Shown here piece after piece: positions 6,587 through 13,944 of a stretch of DNA of 15,706 bases. The notes under the pieces were generated by a model. The model saw only the letters and a program-made list of their open reading frames with translations. It searched no databases and was not told the origin of the DNA. The translations under genes and the position numbers were made by a program. Every line of letters begins with the position of its first letter. Positions within the stretch are counted from its first letter, which is position 1. This DNA comes from Eubacteriales bacterium (lineage in GTDB: Bacteria; Bacillota; Clostridia; JAQUNY01): contig JAQUNY010000020.1 of NCBI GenBank assembly GCA_028717405.1, positions 1-15,706 of the forward strand, given 5' to 3'.

Positions 6587-9219
6587 GCGACAATCCCTCG
6601 GTCACGCCGATGATGCAGCAGTATCTTGATATGAAAGAGCATTATAAAGACTGCATATTGTTTTTCAGGCTCGGGGATTTTTATGAGATGTTCAACGAGG
6701 ATGCGGTAAAAGCCTCAAAGGAGCTTGAAATAGCCCTTACCGGAAGAGACTGCGGACTCGGTGAAAGAGCTCCGATGTGCGGTGTCCCTTATCATGCAGC
6801 CGACACCTATATATCCAAATTGATAGAAAAAGGCTATAAGGTCGCAATTTGTGAGCAAACTGAAGATCCTGCCATGGCAAAAGGTATTGTTAAAAGGGAA
6901 GTTATAAAAATAGTAACTCCAGGCACTGTCACCGATAATTCAGTTCTTGATGAGAAAAAAAATAATTATATAGCATGCATCTCCAGGACCGGTTCATATT
7001 ATGGCTTTGCTGCGGCTGATGTGCTTACCGGAGAGTTTCTGGCGACATCAGTTACTTACGGGTCGGCAGAAGAACGACTTCTTAACGAGATCGCAAAATA
7101 TATGCCTTCGGAAATAGTTATTCCGTACGGGATGGCAGATACCGGCCTGACCGGGATGATAAAATCCAGGATCGGTTCTTATATCTCATATATGGACGAT
7201 AATGCTTTTGAATCCGAAAAGGCTTCCAATACGCTGAAGGAATTTTTTGGACCTCAGGTTGAATCTTTTGAGCCGGATCTGGCGCTATATGCAATATCTG
7301 CCGCCGGAGCTCTTATTACGTATATAAGTGCGGCACAAAAAACAACTCTCGGGCATTTTTCAGCTGTAAAGGGATATAAAATTGAAGATTATATGGTGCT
7401 TGACCAGACTGCCAGGCGAAACCTGGAATTGACTGAAACTCTCAGAGACAGAAGAAGAAAAGGTTCATTGCTGGGAGTCGCCGACAGGAGCGTCACTTCC
7501 ATGGGAGGCCGTCTGATCAGAAAATGGATAGAAGAACCCCTGCTTGACATTGAAGCTATAAACAGCAGGCTTGACTCAGTTGCAGAGCTTAAAGAAAAAT
7601 ATATGCTCAGAATGGAAATAAGAGAAATCCTGAGGAAAATTTATGATATGGAGAGGCTTTCGGGGCGGATATCACTCGGCAGCGCGCAGTGCAGAGACCT
7701 GATTTCTCTCAGGATCTCCGCCGGCCAGCTCCCTTTCCTGAAGGAGCTGCTAAGAGGATGCTCTTCAGGGATGCTTTTTGACATCTACAACTCCTTTGAC
7801 GCGCTGGAAGATATTTATGAACTGATAAATTCCGCAATAAATGATGATCCTCCTTTAAGTCTGAAAGACGGAGGTATCATAAAAGAAGGGTATAGCGAAG
7901 AAGCAGACAGGCTGAGGGCTGCAGGCACGGAGGGGAAGAACTGGATAGCGGCAATGGAGACTGCAGAGAAGGACCGCACCGGGATACGCAATCTCAAGGT
8001 AGGCTTCAATAAGGTGTTTGGCTATTATATCGAAGTCACCAGATCGCACCTTGATCTTGTCCCTGAAAATTATATTCGCAAGCAGACACTGGCAAACTGT
8101 GAAAGATACATTACCGACGAATTAAAAAAAATCGAGGACACTGTCCTGCATGCCGAGGAAAAGCTGGCTGCTCTGGAATATGAGCTTTTCCTGGAAGTAA
8201 GGCAGAAAATTGCGGATGCGGCTGTAAGGATCAAAAATTCGGCATTTATGGTGGCTGTCACCGATGCCGTCGCGTCACTGGCAGAGCTTGCAGACAGGGA
8301 GGATTACCGCAGGCCTGATGTGAATGACGGCAGTCTGATAAAAATAATTGAAGGAAGACATCCGGTAGTTGAAAAAAACATAGGCTATGGCTCTTTTGTT
8401 CCAAACGACACGCTTCTTGATAATGATGAAAACAGATTTCTTATAATCACAGGACCTAATATGGCAGGAAAGTCAACATATATGAGGCAGACAGCCCTTA
8501 TCGTCATCATGGCGCAAATGGGAAGCTTCGTTCCTGCCGCGGAGGCTGTCATAGGCGTGGCTGACAGGATTTTTACCAGAGTGGGTGCATCGGATGACCT
8601 TTCTTCAGGTCAGAGCACGTTCATGGTTGAAATGTCTGAGGTAGCTTCAATCATAAATAACGCCACACCGAAAAGCCTGCTTATACTTGATGAGATCGGC
8701 CGCGGCACAAGTACCTTCGACGGCCTCAGCATAGCCTGGGCGGTAACGGAATTTATCAGCAGCAGGGATAAAATCGGCTGCAGAACGCTTTTCGCAACAC
8801 ATTACCATGAGCTGACAGAGCTTGAAGGCAAGCTTTCCGGAGTTAAAAATTATTGTATAACCGTTGAAGAAAAAGATGACGGCATTGTATTCCTCAGAAA
8901 AATCATAAGAGGCGGGGCTGATGAAAGCTACGGGATACAGGTAGCAAAGCTGGCAGGGATACCATCGCCTGTGACAGAGAGAGCTCATGAAATATTAAAA
9001 ATCCTCGAAGACGCGGATGTGAGCAAACGTTTCTCAAGGATAAGGAGAGGCGCAAAAAATGTTGACGGTCAGGTCGATATTTTTGCCTTTATGAACACTG
9101 TGAACAGCGGCAGTGAAGTACTGGAAGAGCTGAAGAATATTGACATAAGAAATATTACGCCCGTTGATGCTCTTAATATCCTTTACAGCCTCCAAAAGAA
9201 GGCTAAGAAAGGGATTTAA
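6583..9219 (+). CDS. mutS: DNA mismatch repair protein MutS
   Basis: MutS recognises base mismatches and small loops and recruits MutL in an ATP-dependent way. The 878-residue length matches MutS1. The N-terminal mismatch-reading motif is present as F33-Y-E35 (in LGDFYEMF). The ATPase domain holds Walker A TGPNMAGKST at ~623-632, the ABC-type signature region DDLSSGQSTFMVEM, Walker B LLILDEIGRGTSTFDG and the H-loop motif FATHYHELTELE. The connector, lever and clamp regions are intact with no gap. The ATG overlaps the miaB stop (ATGA). The ribosome binding site is modest (AGGTGAT within the end of miaB), so translation probably depends on coupling. mutL starts 4 bases after its stop. Confidence 0.98.
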   Translation: MSDNPSVTPMMQQYLDMKEHYKDCILFFRLGDFYEMFNEDAVKASKELEIALTGRDCGLGERAPMCGVPYHAADTYISKLIEKGYKVAICEQTEDPAMAKGIVKREVIKIVTPGTVTDNSVLDEKKNNYIACISRTGSYYGFAAADVLTGEFLATSVTYGSAEERLLNEIAKYMPSEIVIPYGMADTGLTGMIKSRIGSYISYMDDNAFESEKASNTLKEFFGPQVESFEPDLALYAISAAGALITYISAAQKTTLGHFSAVKGYKIEDYMVLDQTARRNLELTETLRDRRRKGSLLGVADRSVTSMGGRLIRKWIEEPLLDIEAINSRLDSVAELKEKYMLRMEIREILRKIYDMERLSGRISLGSAQCRDLISLRISAGQLPFLKELLRGCSSGMLFDIYNSFDALEDIYELINSAINDDPPLSLKDGGIIKEGYSEEADRLRAAGTEGKNWIAAMETAEKDRTGIRNLKVGFNKVFGYYIEVTRSHLDLVPENYIRKQTLANCERYITDELKKIEDTVLHAEEKLAALEYELFLEVRQKIADAAVRIKNSAFMVAVTDAVASLAELADREDYRRPDVNDGSLIKIIEGRHPVVEKNIGYGSFVPNDTLLDNDENRFLIITGPNMAGKSTYMRQTALIVIMAQMGSFVPAAEAVIGVADRIFTRVGASDDLSSGQSTFMVEMSEVASIINNATPKSLLILDEIGRGTSTFDGLSIAWAVTEFISSRDKIGCRTLFATHYHELTELEGKLSGVKNYCITVEEKDDGIVFLRKIIRGGADESYGIQVAKLAGIPSPVTERAHEILKILEDADVSKRFSRIRRGAKNVDGQVDIFAFMNTVNSGSEVLEELKNIDIRNITPVDALNILYSLQKKAKKGI

Positions 9220-9223
9220 CAAT

Positions 9224-11086
9224 ATGAGTAAAATAATTTTGCTTGATGAGAATACTGCAAATAAAATTGCGGCCGGAGAAGTGGTGGAGAGACCGGCTTC
9301 GATAGTCAAGGAACTGCTGGAGAATTCGCTTGATGCCGGTGCTTCGGTAATAGATATTGAAATAAAAGGCGGCGGCATTGAATATATAAGAGTTACCGAC
9401 AATGGATCGGGGATAGCCCAGGATGATGCCGAAGCGGCTTTTGAAAGACACTCAACAAGTAAGATAAGATGTGCCGAAGATCTTGAAACCGTAATGACAA
9501 TGGGCTTCAGGGGCGAGGCACTTGCCAGTATTGCGGCAGTCTCTGACATTGAACTTGTTACCAGGCAGAGGGGTTTTGACGGGGGATACAGGATAAATAT
9601 CCGCGGCGGAAGTACGGTTTTTGCCGGAGCGGCAGGTTCCTCTGAAGGCACCTCAGTAACAGTAAGGGAGCTTTTTTATAATACTCCGGCCAGGTATAAA
9701 TTTTTAAAGAAGGACGCGTATGAGGCAGGCGCTGTTGTGGAAGCTGTTATTTCCGCAGCCTTAAGCAGCGTCTCTGTTTCCTTCAGGCTGCGGAATAACG
9801 GCGCTCAGGTTTTATTCACACCGGGAAACGGAGATTTACGAAGCACATTATACAGCCTTTTTGGCAAAGAAGCGGCTACGCTCTCGGATGATATTTCGCA
9901 TGTATATGAAGGGATAGAAATAGGCGGCATTGCAGGAAGACCCGAAATAGCCAGGTCTACAAGAAGAAATCAGTATATTTTCGTCAACGGCCGCCCAATA
10001 AGGAATAAGACTGTCACTGCTGCGATAGATGAGGCTTACAGAACCATCCTGATGACAAAAAAATATGCTTTTATTGTTCTTAAGCTGGAAATATCCCCAT
10101 CATTTGTTGATGTAAATGTACATCCTGCCAAGGCTGAAGTGCGTTTTTCCGAAAACGGTAAAATTTTTGAAGCAGTTTACGCGGCTATCGTCAAGGCGGT
10201 AAATAAAGCACAGGATATAAGAGCCGCCGGAAGGACAGGGGATGCGGAGGACTCTGAAAACCCTGCTTTAAAATATAACGGGTCAGCCGGTGCAGTCGCA
10301 GAAGATATTTTAACACAGCCAGGTTTTACCATATATTCGGGCTTGTCTGCTGCCGGTAATGACGCCGGCAGTACTGAAAAAGCCTGTTTTGGGAGCCTTG
10401 ATCATAATACTTCAGCCGTTGACGGAGCTATAGAAGCCGGAGCAAAGAGACCCAGGATTTCAGAAATGAGGGTGATAGGGCAGCTGTTCGCTACGTTCAT
10501 CCTTCTGGAATATGTAGAGACGGCATATATGATAGACCAGCATGCCGCCCATGAAAGGCTGTTGTACGAAAAGCTCAGGAAGGAGTATGCTTCTGACGCA
10601 ATGTCTTCGCAAATGCTCCTTGAACCTGTGACATACGACCCGCCGGTAAAGGACAGCGGATTCATTGATGAAAAGCTGGATATTCTGAACAAGGCGGGAT
10701 TTGCAGCAGAGCATTTTGGAAATAATTCTTACATAATAAGGTCAGTGCCTTCGGCAATCGCAGGAGAGGATCCTGATAATGCTTTCAGAGACGCTGTAGA
10801 TGCCTTGAGGGGAGTATTCCGTGATCCGGACAATAATGGTTACGCAGAAAACAGCCAGACAGGGGAGATGGGCACAGAAATAGCTGCCGGTACAGACCTG
10901 CTTTTATATGGGATGGCATGCAAGGCAGCAATAAAGGGAAACAGACTGCTGCATCCGGATGAAATACTGCATCTTCTTAAAGATCTGGATGATTACGATG
11001 GACCTCTTACATGCCCCCATGGCAGACCGCTGATAATGAAGGCAGACAAAAAAACATTCGAGAAACTGTTTAAGAGGATTTTATGA
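9224..11086 (+). CDS. mutL: DNA mismatch repair protein MutL (endonuclease type)
   Basis: MutL couples mismatch recognition by MutS to strand incision. The 620-residue protein begins with the GHKL ATPase domain: E30 and N34 within KELLENSLDAGA, then DNGSGI, RHSTSKI, TMGFRGEALASI and GTSVTVRELFYNTPAR. NVHPAKAEVRF ends the N-terminal half. A low-complexity linker follows (about residues 330-410). The C-terminal dimerisation domain carries the endonuclease motif DQHAAHERLLYEKL near residue 440, with the helper motifs ACKAAIKGN and CPHGRP (C597). This is therefore a nicking MutL as in Bacillus, consistent with no MutH. The start at 9224 is preferred over an upstream in-frame codon inside mutS because it matches the family N-terminus and has AAAGGG at 9208-9213. 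The stop overlaps the miaA ATG. Confidence 0.97.
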   Translation: MSKIILLDENTANKIAAGEVVERPASIVKELLENSLDAGASVIDIEIKGGGIEYIRVTDNGSGIAQDDAEAAFERHSTSKIRCAEDLETVMTMGFRGEALASIAAVSDIELVTRQRGFDGGYRINIRGGSTVFAGAAGSSEGTSVTVRELFYNTPARYKFLKKDAYEAGAVVEAVISAALSSVSVSFRLRNNGAQVLFTPGNGDLRSTLYSLFGKEAATLSDDISHVYEGIEIGGIAGRPEIARSTRRNQYIFVNGRPIRNKTVTAAIDEAYRTILMTKKYAFIVLKLEISPSFVDVNVHPAKAEVRFSENGKIFEAVYAAIVKAVNKAQDIRAAGRTGDAEDSENPALKYNGSAGAVAEDILTQPGFTIYSGLSAAGNDAGSTEKACFGSLDHNTSAVDGAIEAGAKRPRISEMRVIGQLFATFILLEYVETAYMIDQHAAHERLLYEKLRKEYASDAMSSQMLLEPVTYDPPVKDSGFIDEKLDILNKAGFAAEHFGNNSYIIRSVPSAIAGEDPDNAFRDAVDALRGVFRDPDNNGYAENSQTGEMGTEIAAGTDLLLYGMACKAAIKGNRLLHPDEILHLLKDLDDYDGPLTCPHGRPLIMKADKKTFEKLFKRIL

Positions 11087-12084
11087 TCGAAGATAAAACA
11101 AAAGATAAAGCTTTTGTACTTGTAATAACGGGACCGACCGCTTCAGGGAAATCAGAGGCGGCAGTAAATGCGGCTATCAGGTTAAATGGCGAGATCATTT
11201 CGGCAGATTCCATGCAGGTATATAAACACATGAATATCGGGACCGCAAAATTAAGCGATAGCGAGATGCGGGGCATAAAGCACCACATGCTGGATTTTGC
11301 AGATCCGCGCCGGGATTTCAGCGTAGCAGAATATCAAAAGCTGGCGCTTGAAGCAATCAGAAGTATTATGGAAAAAGGGAAAACGCCCATTATTTCCGGG
11401 GGGACGGGACTCTATATTTCATCGGTCACAGAAATGCTGTCATTTTCAGGAGCGACAAAAAATGATGCATACAGGAGTGAGCTCGAGGATTTTGCCAAAG
11501 TAAACGGTACGGAAATGCTTCATTCGCTGCTGGCGCAGAAGGATCCGGAGATTGCAGCATCAATACATCATAATAATTTAAGAAGGGTGATAAGGGCTCT
11601 TGAAATATTGAATTCGGACACTGATACCAGACCATCCAGGGCTGAGCCTGAATACAGGTTTTTGATTTACTGCCTGGATCCGGACAGAAAACAGCTTTAT
11701 GCCAGAATAGATGCAAGAGTATCGGATATGTTGTCGAAGGGACTTGAGAAGGAAGTAAGGAGCCTGCTCAAGCTTGGAGTTACCTGCGATTCAACCGCAA
11801 TGCAGGCTATCGGCTATAAGGAATTGGCAAAACATATACATGGCGAAATTACCCTTGAAGGCGCTGTAAATGAAATTAAAAGAAGGACAAGGCTTTATGC
11901 AAAAAGACAAATGACCTGGTTCAGAAGAATGCATGGGATCATCTATGTCAAGGCAGATATAAATAAAGGCAATTATGCCATAGAGGATCCTGATACTGAA
12001 AATGGATATATTATGTCAGACACCGATGCTGCCGGTTTAATATTGCGGCATCTTGAACAATCGTGTAATATGGGATTAACTTAA
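11083..12084 (+). CDS. miaA: tRNA dimethylallyltransferase
   Basis: Transfers a dimethylallyl group from DMAPP to N6 of A37 in tRNAs that read UNN codons, giving i6A, the substrate for MiaB. The 333-residue protein has the P-loop GPTASGKS (17-24), the catalytic ISADSMQVYK motif, the GIKHHMLDF segment and SGGTGLYI, all standard for the family. The C-terminal tRNA-contacting part contains AIGYKEL and the RRTRLYAKRQMTWFRR helix. Its ATG overlaps the mutL stop (ATGA). It ends 20 bases before hfq, the common miaA-hfq arrangement. The last ~45 residues are less conserved and end in a variable acidic tail. Confidence 0.97.
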   Translation: MIEDKTKDKAFVLVITGPTASGKSEAAVNAAIRLNGEIISADSMQVYKHMNIGTAKLSDSEMRGIKHHMLDFADPRRDFSVAEYQKLALEAIRSIMEKGKTPIISGGTGLYISSVTEMLSFSGATKNDAYRSELEDFAKVNGTEMLHSLLAQKDPEIAASIHHNNLRRVIRALEILNSDTDTRPSRAEPEYRFLIYCLDPDRKQLYARIDARVSDMLSKGLEKEVRSLLKLGVTCDSTAMQAIGYKELAKHIHGEITLEGAVNEIKRRTRLYAKRQMTWFRRMHGIIYVKADINKGNYAIEDPDTENGYIMSDTDAAGLILRHLEQSCNMGLT

Positions 12085-12104
12085 AAGACTGATCGGAGGC
12101 TTAA

Positions 12105-12380
12105 ATGAGCAGACTTTTACCAAATCTTCAGGATACATTTGTCAACAATATCAGGAGGGAACGCACAGCGGTAACTATATACCTTACAAACGGGTTTCAG
12201 CTTAAAGGTGTGATAAAGGGTTTTGACAGCTTTACTGTTGTTATTGAGAGTGAAGGGAAACAGCAGCTTGTTTACAAACATGCCATATCTACCATTATAC
12301 CTGTAAAACCGGTAAACATATCGCTGATTGGTACAGATGGGGACAAGCCGGAAGAAAATGCCGAGAATGATAAACTGTGA
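12105..12380 (+). CDS. hfq: RNA chaperone Hfq
   Basis: Hfq forms a hexameric Sm-like ring that binds small RNAs and mRNAs. The 91-residue product opens with LQDTFVNNIRRERTAVTIYL, containing the Q-D-x-F residues of the uridine-binding face. The Sm1 motif NGFQLKGVIKGFDSFTV follows, then the Sm2 motif as YKHAISTI, where KH is the conserved pair. After the ~70-residue core there is only a short acidic tail, typical of Gram-positive Hfq and much shorter than the E. coli tail. A good CGGAGG lies at 12094-12099. It is the last gene of the miaB-mutS-mutL-miaA cluster and converges on lexA with 19 bases between the two stops. Confidence 0.97.
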   Translation: MSRLLPNLQDTFVNNIRRERTAVTIYLTNGFQLKGVIKGFDSFTVVIESEGKQQLVYKHAISTIIPVKPVNISLIGTDGDKPEENAENDKL

Positions 12381-12399
12381 CCAATACTGCAAATATATT

Positions 12400-13074
12400 T
12401 TAAAGTTTTCTGAAAACACCCGTGACCTTGCCCAGAACAGATACACCATCTTTTAATATGATCGGTTTATAAAATCTGTTTTCAGGCTGAAGTCTGATGT
12501 GGCCGTTTTCTCTGAAAAATCTCTTTACGGTTGCTTCATCTTCAATAAGCGCAACTACAATATCTCCGTTCACGGCTGTTTCCTGTTTTTTTACGAGGAC
12601 ATAATCATTGTCCAGGATGCCTGCATCGATCATGCTTTCACCTTTTATCCTCAGCATGAATACCTCCTGGTCTCTTACAAAATCAAGAGGAAGAGGAAAA
12701 GTGTCATCAATATTCTCGACAGCCAGAATCGGCTGACCTGCCGTGACCCTGCCTATAACAGGGACATCAATTATCTCCTTCATCCGATAATCAGGATCAA
12801 TGCCGGCAGCTGAAGATTTTGCCGGCCTGGAGCGGCTGTCCGATTTTCCGGTGATGACTTTAAGCGCGCGTGTTTTTGACGGTTCTTTGCTGATAAAGCC
12901 GCGGCTGTCAAGCTTACTCAGGTAGCTGTGCACAGTTGAGGTCGATTTGAAGCCGACAGCCCTGCATATTTCTCTAACAGAGGGAGGATATCCTGATTCG
13001 TCTACGTGCTTTTTAACAAAATCAAGTATTTCATTTAGTTTTGCATTACTTTCTTCTTTTTTCACGAGTATCAT
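12400..13074 (-). CDS. lexA: LexA SOS repressor
   Basis: LexA represses DNA-damage genes until RecA filaments stimulate its self-cleavage. The 224-residue form read from ATG 13074 has an N-terminal winged-helix DNA-binding domain (about 10-72; GYPPSVREI and the STSTVHSYLSKLDSRGFI recognition region). A linker follows, then the S24 protease domain: cleavage site A112-G113 in VTAGQP, nucleophile S147 in GESMID, and general base K184 in EATVKRFF. All catalytic parts are present. On the minus strand TTAAGGAAAGG precedes ATG 13074 (spacing 5 from AAGG), and it also sits well for a GTG at 13065, which would remove three residues. Earlier TTG/ATG codons at 13104/13101 lack a ribosome binding site. 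The promoter region overlaps a LexA box, implying autoregulation. Confidence 0.95.
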   Translation of the reverse strand: MILVKKEESNAKLNEILDFVKKHVDESGYPPSVREICRAVGFKSTSTVHSYLSKLDSRGFISKEPSKTRALKVITGKSDSRSRPAKSSAAGIDPDYRMKEIIDVPVIGRVTAGQPILAVENIDDTFPLPLDFVRDQEVFMLRIKGESMIDAGILDNDYVLVKKQETAVNGDIVVALIEDEATVKRFFRENGHIRLQPENRFYKPIILKDGVSVLGKVTGVFRKL

Positions 13075-13156
13075 CCTTTCCTTAACCCCAAGCTGCAGCA
13101 TCAATATGGCAGTGCAGCAAATCCTGATCTTCCGGTGAATCTGTTGGTTTAATCAG

Positions 13157-13185
13157 ATAATACCATACTGCAGTATAAAAATCAA
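13157..13185 (-). promoter_or_regulatory. Predicted lexA promoter
   Basis: On the minus strand, TTGATT (13185-13180) and TATTAT (13162-13157) are separated by 17 bases, and TGG just before the -10 gives an extended -10. Transcription would begin near 13150, leaving a leader of about 75 bases before ATG 13074. The -35 overlaps the LexA-like site at 13183-13196, so LexA should block its own promoter. Confidence 0.6.
13165..13176. repeat. 12-bp perfect palindrome in the lexA promoter spacer
   Basis: ATACTGCAGTAT is perfectly self-complementary and lies between the predicted -10 and -35 of lexA. It does not resemble the LexA operator. It could be a site for a second regulator or a chance palindrome. 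The sequence gives no further support. Confidence 0.4.
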
Positions 13186-13196
13186 ACTAATGTTCG
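13183..13196. promoter_or_regulatory. LexA operator-like site 1 (imperfect)
   Basis: CAAACTAATGTTCG matches GAAC-N4-GTTC at seven of eight core positions (the first G is A). It overlaps the -35 of the predicted lexA promoter, a position fit for autorepression. It is probably the weakest of the three sites. Confidence 0.6.
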
Positions 13197-13205
13197 ATTA
13201 TTTTG

Positions 13206-13234
13206 TTGACATAAGAACATTTGTTCGTTATAAT
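13206..13234 (+). promoter_or_regulatory. Consensus sigma-A promoter of the YneA-like gene
   Basis: TTGACA (13206-13211), a 17-base spacer and TATAAT (13229-13234) form a perfect consensus housekeeping promoter. The start point would fall near 13241, giving a ~70-base leader before ATG 13310. LexA box 2 fills the spacer and box 3 covers the start point. A very strong promoter under tight repression is the usual design for an SOS-induced gene. Confidence 0.85.
13214..13227. promoter_or_regulatory. LexA operator 2
   Basis: AGAACATTTGTTCG contains a perfect GAAC-N4-GTTC core, the Gram-positive LexA operator pattern (B. subtilis type CGAAC-N4-GTTCG). It lies within the -35/-10 spacer of the rightward promoter, so LexA bound here should exclude RNA polymerase. 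Confidence 0.88.
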
Positions 13235-13240
13235 GAATAC

Positions 13241-13254
13241 AGAACAGATGTTCG
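13241..13254. promoter_or_regulatory. LexA operator 3
   Basis: AGAACAGATGTTCG has a perfect GAAC-N4-GTTC core and starts at the predicted transcription start of the rightward promoter. Its centre is 27 bases from that of operator 2, which allows two dimers side by side on the promoter. Confidence 0.88.
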
Positions 13255-13309
13255 TATAACGTTTTATAGAATTTTATGGCATGTAAGTATTCGAAGGGGG
13301 TAGAAAAAA

Positions 13310-13645
13310 ATGACCACAGAAGCTTTATATCGAAATAACGTATACACTAATTTTGCTGATCGGCGAAGAAAACCGGTGCTTAGAAATAAAAAAAGATTTT
13401 TTATATTCCTTGCAATTACTGCTTTTATATTATCTTTTTCTTTATATTGCGGAAAAGCCTATGGCTTCAGGGAGAAGGAGCATGTGAGCATAACTGTTGC
13501 AAAAGGCGAGACTATATGGAGCATAGCGGAGGATTACTGCGCGGGGGGAGATGTACGCAGACTTGTTTATGATATAAAGTCGCTGAACAGCCTTGAAGAC
13601 AGTTTTATTTACGAGGGCGACACTCTTATTATACCTGTGCGATGA
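13310..13645 (+). CDS. YneA-like small membrane LysM protein (likely SOS division inhibitor)
   Basis: The 111-residue product has a short basic cytoplasmic N-terminus (RRRKPVLRNKKR, ~18-29), one hydrophobic helix (about 30-47), and an extracytoplasmic LysM domain (about 58-110) with the typical VAKGETIWSIAEDY opening and EGDTLIIPV end. Size, topology, LysM domain and the divergent position next to lexA all match YneA of B. subtilis and its relatives in Listeria, which delay septation during the SOS response. Sequence identity with YneA cannot be judged here, so the role is inferred from architecture and context. GAAGGGGG at 13293-13300 is a strong ribosome binding site 9 bases before the ATG. 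Expression should be LexA-controlled through operators 2 and 3. Confidence 0.85.
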   Translation: MTTEALYRNNVYTNFADRRRKPVLRNKKRFFIFLAITAFILSFSLYCGKAYGFREKEHVSITVAKGETIWSIAEDYCAGGDVRRLVYDIKSLNSLEDSFIYEGDTLIIPVR

Positions 13646-13721
13646 AATGAATTGAGAAGCCTTATCATTCTTTATAATTCCTTTAAATTCAGTATTTAGC
13701 AGTGTTCTCCGGCCACGTTAA

Positions 13722-13750
13722 TTGATTTTTTTATCCAAATTATATAAAAT
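13722..13750 (+). promoter_or_regulatory. Possible promoter for the small membrane ORF and lipoprotein
   Basis: TTGATT at 13722-13727 is followed after 17 bases by TAAAAT (13745-13750), or after 15 bases by TATAAA. This sits in the 139-base gap between the LysM gene and the 52-codon ORF. The rest of the gap is AT-rich, without a clear terminator hairpin. No LexA-like site is visible here. Confidence 0.35.
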
Positions 13751-13784
13751 AGACTGGATAATAAATTGAAAGACGGTTATTACA

Positions 13785-13943
13785 ATGACAAGAAGGATAA
13801 TATCCCGGATACTTCTTGCAGGATTTGCTGCAATGCTCATCAACCTGATTTTTATAAGGTACCAGTGGCAGCTTTTCCTCTGGGTATATCTTGCTGTTGT
13901 TATGATTTATATTTTGTTTTTCAACAGGAAAGAGAAGTGCTGA
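13785..13943 (+). CDS. Small hydrophobic protein, two predicted membrane helices
   Basis: A 52-codon ORF starting at ATG 13785. The product begins with a basic segment (MTRRIISR), then a hydrophobic stretch LLAGFAAMLINLIFI (~10-24), a short polar turn RYQWQ, and a second hydrophobic stretch LFLWVYLAVVMIYILFF (~30-46). It ends in basic NRKEKC. The shape is that of a small two-helix membrane protein with both ends inside. I recognise no family. Its TGA ends one base before the ATG of the lipoprotein gene, and its 3' end carries that gene's ribosome binding site (AGGAAAGAG), so translation is probably coupled. Its own ribosome binding site is weak (GAAAGACGG at 13768-13776). A competing ORF from TTG 13766 in another frame gives a cysteine-rich, less protein-like product. 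Confidence 0.6.
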   Translation: MTRRIISRILLAGFAAMLINLIFIRYQWQLFLWVYLAVVMIYILFFNRKEKC

Positions 13944-13944
13944 T

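Noticed and set aside
9034..9651. 205-codon minus-strand ORF across the mutS/mutL junction
   Set aside because: Antisense to two certain genes; Ser/Pro/Leu-rich composition typical of the reverse of coding sequence.
12405..12417. Possible intrinsic terminator for hfq or lexA
   Set aside because: The stem is about five mostly A/T pairs and lies inside the lexA coding end. On the plus strand no T-run follows, so it is too weak to call.
12499..12813. 104-codon plus-strand ORF
   Set aside because: Antisense to lexA, whose protease residues are all present on the other strand.
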